From assembly GCA_949592205.1 (NCBI GenBank), contig CATIUR010000001.1, forward strand, positions 215,146,250 through 215,210,249: a DNA stretch of 64,000 bases, read 5' to 3'. Source of the stretch: Helichrysum umbraculigerum (Eukaryota > Streptophyta > Magnoliopsida > Asterales > Asteraceae). Every line of letters begins with the position of its first letter. The stretch's first letter is position 1. Under the pieces are notes generated by a model. The model did not search any database. It saw only the letters and a list, made by a program, of their open reading frames with translations, and was not told the DNA's origin. This document shows positions 25,273 through 39,073 of this stretch, piece after piece. The position numbers were made by a program, and so were the translations under genes.

Positions 25273-25928
25273 ATATTGCATTAACGAACGATTATACGTC
25301 ATGCATTCGTTATATTATTAAAGCAATTCATTTTATAATATTTATTTACATGAATATGTTAATGATGAAGTTTCACTTCAAAAATAATAAGAAACAAAGA
25401 GGAACAAATGAAAGATAAGCAACAAAAACCAAGATTGATGTCTCATAGTTGAAGATGCATACGAAGACTTTCATGAAACTTTTTAAAAATCGATTCTTCA
25501 AATGTTATAGTTATGCTTTTAAAACTTTGAAATTTTCACACTTCATGAGAGTATAAGTCTATATGTTAGATCCATTTCTAACAATTATGCAACCAAATTA
25601 AGTTTGATTTGCGATTTTTAAATTATGATTCAAATTTGGCATTTATGTGTTTCTAATTATGTAATTTAAACACTAACAATTAACTTTTGAAAATTCTTTC
25701 CTACATTTTCAAAAATTATTGATTTTATTTATCCTTAAATTACTATTTTTAAAATATAAGTTAATAAAATTAAGTCATTCAGTATTAGTTAAAAATTAAA
25801 ACATATGTATCTTAAATCAGATAACAATTAAACAATTTCTAAATTCAGTAATTTAACTTTAGAAGGTAATCAATCAATATTAAATATATAGCAATATACC
25901 AAAATTATTTTACTAGACAAAAATAATA

Positions 25929-26182
25929 CTCCCTTCGTCCTAATTTTATTGTCATGTTTTGACTTTTAAAGTCTTCATTTTTCAACTTTAACCTTCAATA
26001 TTTTTGTTTGTGTCATATAATATTTGATGCAAATTATATGACTGGATTGGGTTTTGAATGGATTATCATTGGTATAATTTGCATCAAGTATTATATAACA
26101 CAAACAAAAATATTCAATGTCAAAGTTATAAAAGAAAGACTCCAAAAGTCAAAAGAGGACAATAAAACTGGGATGGAGGGAG
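25929..26182. mobile_element. Stowaway-type MITE
   Basis: A foldback element of 254 bp with terminal CTCCCTTCGTCCTA and its counterpart TGGGATGGAGGGAG, flanked by TA on both sides (25927-25928 and 26183-26184), as expected for Tc1/mariner Stowaway elements. The interior is itself an inverted repeat (TTTGTTTGTGTCATATAATA against its complement). Confidence 0.9.
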
Positions 26183-27394
26183 TATGTTTTTTTAATTTAT
26201 TTGGTAAAGTTTTTTGTGAATTTTTTTTATTGAATCAATCTATATTGCTTAATTAGTTGTCAATTTCTTTTTTGAACTTTTTCGGTTAGGTTCAAACTTT
26301 TCAATATGTCTTTAACGAGTAAAAATTCGAAGTGGTTTAAAGGTGTTGATGTATGATTAAGATGGCAAGATTAATAATTATATATAACATATATTGTATT
26401 TTAGGAAATGTTATGAAATTTGCAATATTTTAGGCGTTTTCATCTTTATTTTAAGAATATATATATTTTTCATTAGATGAACCTTTAAGTTAATCATTAA
26501 TAAACTTTATTAATTAGATTATTATCTCAAGTCATCCATCGGACGAGTATAACACTAGTTAAAAATAAATAAGAAAATATATGGACTCAACTTGCTCTAT
26601 CGCGAATTCAACACGGCTTAGAAATGTTGTGTTTTTGCGTGTTGCTCACAACACACGAGATATGAATTACCTTAAAATCTATGTTTTAAGATTACGGGTT
26701 TAAATTTCAATTTATATGAAACTATAGATCATTAAATTATTTATGCATCTAAAAAAATATAATAAATAATTAAAATGAAAAATTATACTTAAAAGCTAAA
26801 AGACTAAAAAGGTAAAGAAAGGAGTTCTCGACTTGAAAGAAAGCAAAGTAAAGGAAACGAAAGTCATATATTCATGCTTTTTAGATGTACAAAAATGAGA
26901 AAAAAATGTAATTAATTAAGTGAATTTACAATTATACCATCTAATATTATGGTTATTAGGGTTAAAGTAGTAATTTTATAATACAAAAATAGTTTTCCTT
27001 CTTAACTCGCCCATATTTGGACGAATATATATATAAAAAAAATCGTTGTTATTTGCATCCATCTCCTTTTATTTCCTTTCCATTCTTAAAAAAATTCAAG
27101 AATACATTATATATTTTATTTTCTTTCCTTTTTGCTTGAAAAAACTCGAAAATGTAGTGTTAAGTATCTTCCGATTAATTCGTTAAAGAATTAATGTGTA
27201 GACGTTTGTTATTTAATTCTTATTGTACCAATTAATATTACAACTGCAAAATTTAGAAGGACCTACATTAACATTAAAATACATCTGTAAAATCAAATTA
27301 TAATATTTACTATTTAGTAACATAGTTACAAAAAATAATAAATCACTCAAAGTTTATTTCAACGATCATATTAATTACACAAATTGTTAGTATG

Positions 27395-27402
27395 TATAAA
27401 TA
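27395..27402 (+). promoter_or_regulatory. Probable TATA box of PG1
   Basis: TATAAATA, about 90 bp upstream of the PG1 start codon. Inferred from position and sequence only. Confidence 0.5.
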
Positions 27403-27488
27403 TACACATATCTAGTTCTTTTTTACAAGATAATTCAGGAAGTGAGGAGAGAAAGGGTATTGCATATAGTTTTAATCTCTTTCAGGAA

Positions 27489-29719
27489 ATGGTAAGATAT
27501 ATATTCATCCAGTTTATGTATTCACTACATAAACCACATCAATGCCTGTTTCACTAGACTTACAACAATCCATCCTCCTTGCATTTGCAGGGTCTCTTGA
27601 TGGTAATATTGTTGAGTTTTTGTTACATTTCATTTGGCCCGAATAGTATAAGTGCAGCAACATTTGATGTGACGTCGTATGGTGCAGTAGGAGATGGAAA
27701 GAAAGACGACACTGATGTAAGTAAATCATGTCCATAAGTTTGAATCAAACGAGTGATATATTTATTTGTACTATTACATTCATAATGCAGGCTTTTGTTC
27801 GAGCATGGAAGGATTTATGTGGAGATGAGACTCAAGACCCGACGTTGATCATACCATCAGACAAGACTTTTTTGATAAAATGTGTATCTTTCGAGGGTCC
27901 ATGCAAGTCTCATGGCGTTCACATAAATGTAATATAGTATTCAAAATGATAATCATTTTCACACTCCGTCGCAAAATTATTGCACACAAGTTAAAAAAAA
28001 ATCCATAAAATTAATGCATTTAATACATCCATTTTTAGTTAATAGGATGCCAATTTTATCAGTGCATCTAAGACACTATTATTTTGAAAATGTCGTGGTA
28101 ATTTGATTACGATAATTTAAAAAAACTAGTAAATTATTACCAACTATATATGTTTAGCATTTGATTCAATGTAATCCTAGTTTCATATAAATATGATATG
28201 ATGATGATTGTAGTTGATGCTATAATTTAATTATGTTTTTGGTGGTAGCTTTTGGGTGACATTACTGCACCAAAGAGTCGTGACGGATGGGAAGGTTGCG
28301 ATACCAAAGGCAATTTGATACAATTTTCATCGGTTAACGGACTCATCATTGATGGATCTGGCCAAATAGATGGTCAGGGTTCCATCTGGTGGTCGGGAGT
28401 TAAACAGGTTAATTTTTAAGTTAATCATTCTCATTTTCCCTCCTTTAATTTGATCGATTAGTTATATCAATTTTTTTTTTTCTGTTTTTACTACAGCCAA
28501 CAGGTGAAAAACGTGATTGCCCAAAGGTAAGATAATCTGATATGTACATCACACATTAACCAGATTGATCCAAACACTAATTAACATGTCGATATCAATT
28601 TCTAGATGCTACGTTTTGATAAATGTGACGATCTTCAAGTAAGTGGTACAAGATTTATAAATAGTCCAAAGACACATATAGCCATCCATGGCTCTCATGG
28701 TGTAAATCTTGGGAATCTTCGGATCTCTGCGCCCGAAGACAGTCCCAATACTGATGGAATTGATGTTAGTTCTTCGTCAAATGTTGACATCCATGATTCT
28801 GAGATTGGAACCGGTATGACATCATGGAAAAATTAACTCAACGCAATACTGTAATATAATCTTGATCTATACTCATTTCCCCTGAAATAAAATTAAAACA
28901 GGCGATGATTGCGTGGCTATTGGTAGTGGCACAAGCGATATCAATGTAACGAATGTCATGTGTGGTCCTGGTCATGGCATAAGGTATCATCTCATGCTCA
29001 TCAATTTACAAACTGATGATACATTTCATTTAAAGTTGATTGTTAAATCAATCTAAACCCCTTCGCAAAATATGACATGTTTTGGCAGCATTGGAAGCCT
29101 TGGAAGAAATGGTTATTCGACTGTAGAAAATGTCAAAGTACAACAGTGTAACCTCACTAGAACGCAAAATGGAGTACGAATCAAGACAGTCCCGGTAAGG
29201 TTACATTTAAGTTTACTATGATGGGCGTATTATCAAAATTTTATTTAACTTGTAATGTTTTCTTCTATATATTATTGTAGCATGGATCTGGGTATGCTAG
29301 GGGGATTCTTTTTGAGAACATTAATCTAGTTGATGTTAAAAACCCGATTATAATTGATCAATATTATTGCGATAGTGACATTGATCATGATTGCCCTGCA
29401 CCAGTAAGTCTTGTTGCTCCATAACGATCTTGTAATTGATTAAGATACGTTACTCAATATATCTACTCATTATTTATTTATTTGTTTGGATTTGGATTAG
29501 CCGAAAGCAGAAGCAGTAGAAGTGAGCGATGTAACATATAGGGGTATCTATGGGTCATCGGCATCAAAGCAAGCGATTACATTGAACTGTAGCGGAAAGT
29601 TTAACTGTACTGGAATTAAAACAAATGGAGTTGGAATAACCGGAGACGAAGTATTTGCTTCCTGCGAAAATGCTAACGGAAACTTCATTGATACAAGTCC
29701 CGAAATTACCTGCAATTAG
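27489..29719 (+). CDS. PG1: GH28 polygalacturonase, 397 residues
   Basis: Secreted enzyme expected to hydrolyse de-esterified pectin (homogalacturonan) in the cell wall. Exons by splice sites and paralogue alignment: 27489-27491, 27591-27716, 27791-27928, 28249-28407, 28497-28526, 28606-28813, 28902-28983, 29089-29194, 29281-29403, 29501-29719. The first coding exon is only the ATG. A signal peptide (MGLLMVILLSFCYISFG, to about residue 27) precedes ATFDVTSYGAVGDG. The four GH28 motifs are present: SPNTDG, GDDC, GPGHGISIGSLG and RIKT. The region after GDDC reads VAIGSGTSDINV, the usual form, unlike PG2-PG4. Endo or exo mode cannot be decided. First of four paralogues on this strand; likely poly(A) signal AATAAA near 29768. 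Confidence 0.93.
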
Positions 29720-30210
29720 AGTTTAACAAAGCAATATATATGGCTGGATTGTAATAGATGCTTGATATAATAAAGTACATTAGTTTAAGCATTTAAGTTT
29801 AAATGATCCGCAAGTGAAGTAGCTAATGAACAATAGCTAAAGAGGTGATCTGTCAACAATATGGTCGTGTTTTTACGAGGGCTTTTAAGGCTTGAGCTTC
29901 TACTTTTAACAAGATCCACCTTATGAGCCTTGTTTGGCAATACAACTACAATGAGGCTTTTTGAAAAGAAGAAAAAAAAAGCCCACAAAAGCCCTTAAAT
30001 AAGAAGCTTTTTGAAGTAGCTTTTCAATAGAAGCCCAAGCCACAGCTCCAGCCACAAACTCTAGCTCGACCCATAGCTTCAACCCGTTGTTACCAAACAC
30101 ACCCTATATGTGCATTTATGTTTAGAATTTCGTAACTCATTAAGGTATTAACAATAAGGATTTACTTTACATATATATGCCATTATTACGTGGCTTACTT
30201 TAACTTAAAT

Positions 30211-30437
30211 GAAATTGATAAACAATGCCCTAAGGGCAATGCTTTATGATTCCATATATAAAACTAAATAATAATTAAACAATAATGTTTCCATGTTTAA
30301 ACTCCATTATAAACATCACCTTCCATATATAAATCACCAATTAGTTATTTTTATAGAAACTTAGATGTTTAATTAATGTAATTTTGTATTCACGGAATCC
30401 TAAAGCATTGCCCTTAGGGCATTGTTTATCAATTCCC
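30211..30437. mobile_element. Foldback MITE with about 43-bp inverted ends
   Basis: Left end GAAATTGATAAACAATGCCC and right end, inverted, GGAATTGATAAACAATGCCC; the match continues for about 43 bp. Each arm itself contains the palindrome TGCCCTAAGGGCA. TAAAT lies on both sides (30206-30210 and 30438-30442), a likely target duplication. The superfamily is not certain. Confidence 0.8.
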
Positions 30438-31511
30438 TAAATTAAAATATCAAATATGTCATTTCTAGACTTTAATAATAGGGGAAATGGTACGATAAGT
30501 TAATCAATTTGTCAAAATTTAATAATAAAGGACAATGACTTTTGTCGATGTCCTAAAAGGATCCAAATTTTGAAATTGTGCTACAAAACGATTTAAATTG
30601 TCAAAAAAGTTCAATTAAAGGCAAAAATATTGTTTCACTTTTTTATTTTTACATTTTTGGCTGATGTAAATATCGTATATTTATTTTAATATGTGGTTTT
30701 GTTTTACCTGTCAAACATAATATATAAACACTTTTTCACCGAAAATAAAATTAAGGTTTAAACATTCAAAAGGTAAAATTAATGTGTACGTAAACCAAAA
30801 TAAACACTTATGAACTTTTTAAATTTATTTTTATTAATTTCAATTTTATTTATTTTTCTAAACTTATCATTCGCACAATTAATATACATATTTTGTAGCT
30901 AGTAAACATACTCTAATATATAAAATATTACTAAACAAAACTATATATACAACCATACAACTACATCTACATGTCATATTATCCAAAAATCAGAATAATA
31001 TTTTTCTTGTATAATAATAGTTAGCATATAATTTCTATAGTATTATTCATAAGCACCGGTATATAACATCCAATTTTATAAGGTAGTTAACACTCAATAT
31101 ATAAATGGATACGTAGTTTATTAGAAAAGTATAAATTAATTAACAATCATAATATATTTACAGCCCAAAAATCAAATGCAAAAGATAAATTTCAAATATT
31201 AAGTTAAGGATCATCAAAATACATGTGCATTTATTAGGAATTGTATAGTTCATGCATATAGTAGTGAATATGTAATCAAATTACAGGTATAAAATTAAAT
31301 AATATTACTAGTTAAACATGCATCCAAAAGAAAAGAATGTATCACAAGTCAAACATTGAACTTATATTGTTATTACATAAAAAAATTATCTAACCCATAA
31401 TTAATTATATATGGTCAAATATTAATGATATATGATATATGCATTTATTTTAAAATAAGAAAATTTAATTGTTCATGCATATACACATTATCTAATTACA
31501 TATGCTTACAT

Positions 31512-31518
31512 TATAAAT
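31512..31518 (+). promoter_or_regulatory. Probable TATA box of PG2
   Basis: TATAAAT about 80 bp upstream of the PG2 start codon, a spacing similar to that in PG1. Confidence 0.45.
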
Positions 31519-31596
31519 TGGAATTGGGTAGAGAGGTGGCATTATAATCCCAATCAAACATTAGAAGAGTTACCACCTTCAATTGGTTTCACAAAA

Positions 31597-34500
31597 ATGG
31601 TAAGAAAACCAAGTTAACTTTAAAAGTGCTTTAAACATTGCAAATTCACAATACTTACATTACTCTTTCTTCTTTTGGCAGGGTTTGCTGATGCTAGTAT
31701 TTTTGAGCTTTTGTTACATTTCATGGAAAACTATAAGTGCCGCCACCTATGATGTAACGTCTTATGGTGCAAAAGGAGACGGGGATACAGACGATACACA
31801 GGTTAATATATAACCTATCTAAGCTTACCTAAAAGAGAAGGTGGTTTGATGCAAAGGAATTGATTGTATCCTAAGTTTCTAACGTGCAATGTATGTATTT
31901 GTAGGCGTTTGTTCGTGCATGGGCGGACTTATGTAGAGATGAGTCACAAAACCCGACGTTAATCATACCACCAAGCAAATCGTTTTTAATCGGCCCGGTT
32001 GCATTCAGAGGTCCATGCAAATACCGTACAATATATGTTAAGGTAATCTATAATGAGACCGAATTGAGAATTTGAGATACATTATTATTAGATTAGAGAA
32101 TTAAAGGATTAAAGAATTAAGAATTTATAAGTATATATTTGTTTTTAAATATGCATACACGATTATTATTATTTTCCTGATAAATGAATTATTCTAGCAA
32201 AGGGGTTTTAAAACATTCCTAATAAAATTGAAGTGGAATATATATAAATATAGATAACAATTTACTATTGGTGTCATGTTATAAGTACTCTTGTAATTTC
32301 GAAAATTTTATTTAACCTTTTAAATATTCTTTATGTCTCAACAAAAAAAAGTGTAAAAAAATAATATAATAATAATAAAATCCATTTATTGCATCTTTGA
32401 CTTAAAAAATAGCTACTGTTTAATTTTTTACTTATGTCTTCTTTGAAATATAATAATATATGTAGTTTTTTGTATTACCGAGCATTTAATATATTATTTA
32501 TGTATACATTTTTATTTATTGAAAACAGACATATATTTGGAAACTAACTAATTAAATTATAACATTAATTAATTTTGTTATGGAGGAAGTAATTGAATAT
32601 TTTGGTTTACAATCCATTCAATTTGACCCAAAACCACCCACAACAATAAAAATGTTACTAGTAATAAAAAAGTAATAAAAACAAAAATTGACTTTTTTGA
32701 CTAGATATTAACCAGTCAGCTAGTCACCTCGTTTTGTTAAAAACTTAAAATCTTATATATATCATGTCGTATTTGGGTACTTATGACCCACTAGCCCGTT
32801 TTTCGACTCGGGTGACGTTCGGGTTGAGTTGGATATTCTAAATTGCCAACCCGACCTGAAAAGGTACTGCTTATTAAAAGTTGCTGTACAATCCTCTTAC
32901 TAAACAAATGGCATGAATAGATCAATATTGATACTTAGACATTGACAATATTCTATGTAATAATGATAGAATTTAATTATGGTTAATCTTATAATTTGTG
33001 GTTCAATTTCATGAGTAGCTTTTGGGCAACATCGTTGCACCGAAGACTATGGAGGGATGGAGAAATTGTGTAAAGAAACGGTTTTGGATAGTTTTCTCAT
33101 CAATTGATGGACTCACCATTGACGGACCTGGTCATATTGATGGCCAAGGCGCAATCTGGTGGGGAGACGAGGTTAAGTTTCCAAATCGAACTAAAGTTCA
33201 CTTCAAACAACATTTATATCCACATATTTGGTACTAACTGATCCTTCTTTCTTACAGGTGTTATCCAAAAAATGCAGCCGCCCAACAGTAAGATTGTACA
33301 TTAAACAGTAGACAGTAACATAAAAATTCGGCTATGCAAAAACTAACACACGCATAAAATGCGAACCTGTCAGGCTTTACATTTTAGTCATTGCAACGGT
33401 CTTCGACTGAGAGGCACAACTCATATTAACAGCCCAAGCCTGCATATGAGCCTTGTTAATTGCCAACATGCAGATATTGGAAATCTTCATATTATAGCAC
33501 CTGAAAACAGCCCCAATACCGATGGAATCGACCTCAGCGCTTCTTCACATATTAGTATCCATGACTCTCATATTTCAACGGGTACAGAGTCTAATTTATT
33601 TTATTATTTTTTTATATTCTTAAGTACAACAAACCTACAACCTATCCCACATATTATGTAAAGTCGCAACTTTACTTAGAGTGGTATAGAATTGCTTACT
33701 AAAACTGTCTATGCTTTCTATTCAAAACTTTCTATCTGACTCACACATAATCACTTATGCAGTTTACATGCATAAACAAACTCAAACACTCTCAAAACAA
33801 GTTATCATTGTATCAAATTTATACTTCTTGTATTAGTTAATCTTTTGGTACACATAAATAGGTGATGACTGTGTGGCGATTAATGGTGGCATTTACAATG
33901 TCAGTGTAACGAGGGTGTTTTGCGGACCTGGTCATGGCATAAGGTAGAAAATATATAATTTTCGATCATTGGTTCACACAAACTTTTTCTTAACTCCGTG
34001 TCTGCGCTTTTGCAGTATTGGAAGCCTAGGAGAAAACAGAGGTCATGACACAGTCGAAAAAGTACGCGTAGAAAATTGTAACATCTCAGGAACAACAAAT
34101 GGACTGCGAATCAAGACAGTACCGGTAAAAGTGTATTTATTTATTGATTTATTTTTTTGTGGAACAACATATATTTGATCTTAATCGTGTTATTGAATCA
34201 CAGGGTGGAACGGGGTATGCTAGGGGAATCGTATTTCAGAACATTCATCTTGTAAACGTTAAAAATCCAATAATAATTGATCAACATTACTGCAGTAACT
34301 CTGAAAATGCTGTTTGCCCTGCACCAGTAAGTGATTCCATCTTATAATTCATTACATCAATCTCATCTGTTTCTTTATACAAAATTGTACTCATTTTATT
34401 TCCCTTTGATTAGCCACACGAACCAGCAGTACAAGTGAGTGATGTGACGTATAATAATATATACGGATCATCAGCATCAAAGCAAGCGATTACGTTTAGT

Positions 34501-34632
34501 TGCAGCGCGAAATATAACTGTACTGGACTAAGTACAAAGGAAGTCGGAATCACTGGACATGATGATTTTGCTTTTTGTCAAAACGCTGCAGGGAGATTCG
34601 TTTCTACTACCCCAAGTATAAGATGCAATTAG
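31597..34632 (+). CDS. PG2: GH28 polygalacturonase, 394 residues
   Basis: Paralogue of PG1 with the same ten-exon layout: 31597-31599 (ATG only), 31682-31801, 31905-32042, 33019-33171, 33258-33287, 33374-33581, 33862-33943, 34016-34124, 34204-34326, 34414-34632. Signal peptide MGLLMLVFLSFCYISW, then ATYDVTSYGAKGDG. GH28 motifs SPNTDG, GDDC, GPGHGI and RIKT are all kept, so it could be active on pectin. After GDDC it reads VAINGGIYNV, lacking the usual GPGT/GSGT stretch, as in PG3 and PG4. The third intron is long (976 bp). It converges on PnsB3, whose stop codon lies about 850 bp further right on the other strand. Confidence 0.92.
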
Positions 34633-35479
34633 ACTTATGTAGCCCCTCATATTGGGAATTATATACATGAATTGTAATAGCATCTAACATTAGAAAAGTT
34701 TAACAAAGAAACATACATACATACATACATACATATGTACAATTGTATATATGTATGTCTGTATGTATCTTGGAATATATACAAGTGTTTTAAGTGACTA
34801 TGGGTGTTTGTTCAGTTGGATTGGTATAAACCTAACCAAACAGACGAAACCGGTAGACTTTTTAGTTTCTAAGAATTTGAACAGAACCGCTCAAACTAAG
34901 TCAAGACCAAAGTATTTTAAACCACATACATTACTATTTTGTTGGTTCGTTTATACAATTTTGTTTCTCCTTAATATATTGGTAAAGGCATTCGATCAAT
35001 ACCAAGGTTGACCAATATAATATCTTGGCAATATTGTTATAACTTATAAAGTAGTTCTTGAAATTATTCATCCAATGTTACGGGGATATGGACGAAAATG
35101 ACATCTACAACCACATTCATGCTATGTAAGGTTTTGAAGATGATGTGTATATGTGAATTGTTGGATAATTAACTTACTATACTAAGTGTGTGTGTGTGTG
35201 TATTATATATAAATATATATAAGAAAGAGCAAAATACAAATCACTATTGTAGCATTTGAAAATAATTATAATTATAGTTATAACGTGTATGGCAAATAAC
35301 CATCTATATAAAGAAGCAGATATGCACAAATAATATATAAATGAAGGTCATATACATGTGAAACAATTTTCAATTTTCTAGAGCATACCATAAGATCTGT
35401 GATACTCTGGCCCAAACCATCAACACGAAGAAGATTTTGTATCTTCAATGCATAAGACTCTGTATACAGATTATGGATA
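34633..35479. other. Intergenic between PG2 and PnsB3 (convergent 3' ends)
   Basis: Presumed 3' UTRs of both genes. It holds short microsatellites (ACAT units near 34710-34735, GT units near 35185-35200). Nothing else is supported. Confidence 0.65.
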
Positions 35480-37977
35480 TCACTTCTTCTGTTGAGGCAA
35501 TCTCTGAATCACAACCTGCAATTTCAACACATTCATATAAGATATAAGATCAAAAGTAAAAGGAAACAAGTCATGTATGTTGAAAACCATCTAAAGTATA
35601 ATTTTAATGAGTACATTATCCTAAACCATTTCATTCAAACATTTATATTATTGTTGTTACACTGTTTTGAGTTAAGTATTTATAAACACGTTTTATATAA
35701 TAAACCACAAAGGTATTTGCTAGTCAACCCAATCTGACCCAGACAACCTAGTCAAAAATGACCCGTTTCAATCTGAACCTGTTTTGACCCATTATCAAAC
35801 CTGTCTGACCTAACCATCCTGCCACTTTTACATTGTTACAAGACTTCAAGCTAGTTTTAATAACCAAAATGAAGAGGTCAACTTGTAGATTTTCACTATG
35901 CATACCTTGCCAGAGTTTTCTTTGTTCCCGACTATGGTCTGACAAGCCAACCTCCATGACTCAGGTTTCTGTGTGAAATATTCACACATTTCAGATATGC
36001 AGGGCTAATTATAACACTAAACATTTAAACACGTACAAAAGATCTTGTTGAAGTGATACCTTCTTCAAGTATTTAAATTCAGTATTTGTTCTCTCATTTA
36101 AAAGCTCCTTGCCTTCTACAACCTGCACACATAATAGAACAATAACGATAGAAAAAATTAACATTTCAACTAAAATGGATATTTCGATTGATTTAACTAC
36201 TAATGGATCGACACGTTATGTTTTCACGAGTAAACTGCAAAAAAATAACTAAAAATGGAAACGGGTCAAGTGGGTCAAAAGTTTTCCATATTGTTTTTTA
36301 GATGCATAAAACATGTAACAGAGTTTACACATTAAAGTACGTTACTATTTAATGATATATTGAATGTTAATAAAAAAGTTATACCTAGCAGGAAATTTAA
36401 AAAAAAAAAAAAAAAAACTCTGTAGAAAAAACTATGCCTTTTGACCACCCGATTTGCTATCTATGATTTGATGAATCACTAATTTTCCGTAGTGAATGAA
36501 GGGATCTAGGCAGATAATCCTTCTTCATGTATCAGACACTTGCATTTACCCTAGGGAATTGAAGAACAAATACTGCTAGAAGACATACCTCAACGATGCA
36601 TGTGCCACAACTTCCACCACCTCCGCAATTCATCAATTTTCCCTTCAAGAAGAAATTATCAAAAAGGCTTTTGTCATTCAACGCTACTTTTGTTTCAGTT
36701 GTATGATGTGAGAAGAAAGGAATATGTAATTACAATGAAAGTGCTTTTGTAGAATCCTTTAAAGACAAATAAGATTGTGGATCATTAATTGCTCTATTGA
36801 ACTATAAAATTTTAATCAAATGAGTTACTTTTTCAAATCAACATTTTTTATAGGCAAGTATTCACTCTAACACAACTATTATAATCACCACATATGTATC
36901 AACTAAGACTTGAATCAATAACCTCTTCATTGATGAGCCACCCATCTACCGATAGGCCAAAAGTTCTTTGTTTTTGAATTAACCTTCATCTTCTTCTACC
37001 TATAACTCTCTAAGATGGTTCAATCCTAATATACTAAGAGGAGAAGCTAATGAGAAACACAATAGTCCAATCCAGTCTTCCTACTCATACATAGCATTAG
37101 GAACATGTAAAATACATGCGAAATAGATCACCCTTAGAACAACCAAAACTTTTTATTCTAATAATACGGGTTAGAATAAGAACACTTTAAAATTATTTAG
37201 ATCGTTTTTAATCTTTTTAACTGACCGATAACTATTTTCGTGTTATGGTGACTTGTACATAACACATTTACACAAATGTTCAATTACCATGGAACACTTG
37301 GTGATGGTCATCAATGCAAGTTGCTATAAGCCTTCTTAGGGGTAACTGGTAATGTGTGTTGTGTATATGATTGAGATTAGTTGAAGTGTAAAGTAGTAAC
37401 ATACATACATCCCGTAAAGCTCAAGCTTGTTATCCGACATTATACTTCTTAGAAGCTTCTCTCCGCTCACCGCCACCGCTCTGTCCACTGGATACTTCCC
37501 ATCTCCTCCTGCTTTTGGCTTCATTTCATCACCAATACAACCACCACACATAAAACTAATTAATTAATTAATGGCACATTAACTTTGTAGTATGTCTAAT
37601 AAGTCGATAACTACATCATATTGATTCACAAGTTGACACCTTTCATATAATCATGGGATAACTGTAAAGGGCTTAGTTTATTTTTAATTTTATTTTTACA
37701 AATGAGATAAATATGTTTACTGCCCTAATCAACAACCAAATTTTAATATAACAATAATCACCAACGAATGGAATAATATTTATATTACCCCAATAAATTC
37801 GAGTTCTATTTCAGGTAATGTTGGCGGTGGTTCTTGAGTTGAATTGCTGGTGGCAAAGCACAACACCGGTGGTCTCTTTCTGGTGAAAGATGTGAAGGGT
37901 TTTAGAGAACTATTACTGCCGACGGTAAGTTCCGGTGATCGGAGAGGCAACGGTGAAAAGTTCACGGCGAATGACAT
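35480..37977 (-). CDS. PNSB3: PnsB3 (NDF4): 2Fe-2S subunit of the chloroplast NDH complex
   Basis: Nuclear-encoded thylakoid protein of subcomplex B of the photosynthetic NADH dehydrogenase-like complex, which works in cyclic electron flow around photosystem I. Six exons on the minus strand: 37789-37977, 37405-37518, 36589-36642, 36060-36122, 35906-35968, 35480-35515, giving 172 residues. Residues 1 to about 45 look like a chloroplast transit peptide (Ser, Pro, Arg/Lys-rich, few acidic). The mature part has EIELEFIGPKAGGDGKYPVD, then the ferredoxin-type cysteine cluster CGGGGSCGTC with a fourth Cys in RLACQTIVGN, and ends VVIQRLPQQKK. I recognise the family from these segments. The exon 2 acceptor has a weak pyrimidine tract, but the joined reading is convincing. 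Confidence 0.9.
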
Positions 37978-38146
37978 TTGTTAAATTTTGGCCTTGAAAT
38001 CCTTTCTGGGTTTGGTTGTGGTGTAGTGTCTGGTGTTTCTGTAACCACAAAAACTGTCTTTTTGAAAGATGTTACTGAAACCCTTACAATTCATAAAGAA
38101 GTACGAATTCACCCTTTATCTTATGGAAGTTGTCATAATAGATTTA

Positions 38147-38470
38147 CGGGGTAAGTGCACGAAAATGTAATGAACTATGCTCTGACATTCATTGTATGTA
38201 ACGAACTATTCTGACATTCATTGTATGTAACGAACTTGCTAATTTCCTCCATTGTATGTAACGAACTAGTATTTTCCTTGATTTTTCCAAGTGTTGATTA
38301 TGTAGGGCGACACGTGGCGTTCTTAGGACCGTTGATCTGCCCAAAATACAAGTTCGTTACATACAACGAAGGAAATTAGCAAGTTCGTTACATACAATGA
38401 ATGTCAGAATAGTTTGTTACATACAATGAATGTCAGAGCATAGTTCATTACATTTTCGTGCACTTACCCC
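38147..38470. mobile_element. MITE with long inverted arms upstream of PnsB3
   Basis: The ends GGGGTAAGTGCACGAAAATG and its inverted copy continue as an almost perfect inverted repeat of about 120 bp per arm, containing repeated GAATGTCAGAATAG-type and GTTCGTTACATACAA units. The 8-bp duplication TAGATTTA flanks it (38139-38146 and 38471-38478), which fits a hAT-like element, or a Mutator-like one with a changed base. Its centre holds CACGTG (38311-38316) in the context ACACGTGGC. Confidence 0.85.
38311..38316. promoter_or_regulatory. G-box within the MITE upstream of PnsB3
   Basis: CACGTG in the context ACACGTGGC, about 334 bp upstream of the PnsB3 start codon. G-boxes bind bZIP and bHLH factors in light and ABA responses; a role here is inference. 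Confidence 0.4.
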
Positions 38471-39073
38471 TAGATTTATCCGGCCCAAGACAAAGGATTG
38501 TGGGCCTGACTACTGATCCATTTGTCCGGCCCATTGAGACCATTATGGGCTAATTACAAGACTTATAGCTCTTGATGTTCAAAAAAGTCATGTTTGTCCG
38601 AATAATTAATGGGGAGTGATTCTTTACTCATACACCACTAAAAGTGTTTTACAGTATTGTACAATACAACATTTTATAGCATGTTTGGTGATGTATGGTT
38701 AAAAATAGTAGGACAAATCATTACCCATAATTAATTCATGTGTTTGCACTGAAATAGTATGACTAGATATGAAAACATGTAGTCTAATTAGTCAAACACT
38801 TAAACGGAAATCATATCTTGAATTCTTGATTCACATACCACCTTTATTAGCAACACAAAGAATTCCAAAAACACTTAATTTACAGTCAAATGATGCATTA
38901 ATTAGTTATGACACCAGATTATTAATTCAAATCTTCATGCTCATACATATAAAAAACTACCATTTCTATATATCTATATATATTGGAATTGAGAAATGAA
39001 AATCATCACAAATGAAACAAAATAAACACAAGGGTTACTACTAGTCTACTATATATTCATTTGCATTTAAATA

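Larger units (their letters stand above)
25273..27488. other. Intergenic, AT-rich; contains one Stowaway-like MITE
   Basis: Apart from the MITE at 25929-26182 and the PG1 promoter at its right end, I find nothing supportable here: no long reading frame, no RNA gene. Confidence 0.7.
29720..31596. other. Intergenic between PG1 and PG2
   Basis: AT-rich. It contains the foldback element at 30211-30437 and, near 29926-30103, a possible small hAT-like element (ends GCCTTGTTTGGCAATA and, inverted, GGGTGTGTTTGGTAAC; no clear target duplication). The right end holds the PG2 promoter with TATAAAT at 31512-31518. Confidence 0.6.

Noticed and set aside
29926..30103. hAT-like MITE
   Set aside because: The ends resemble each other (TTGTTTGGCAATA, GTGTTTGGTAAC), but no target duplication is visible; mentioned only as possible.
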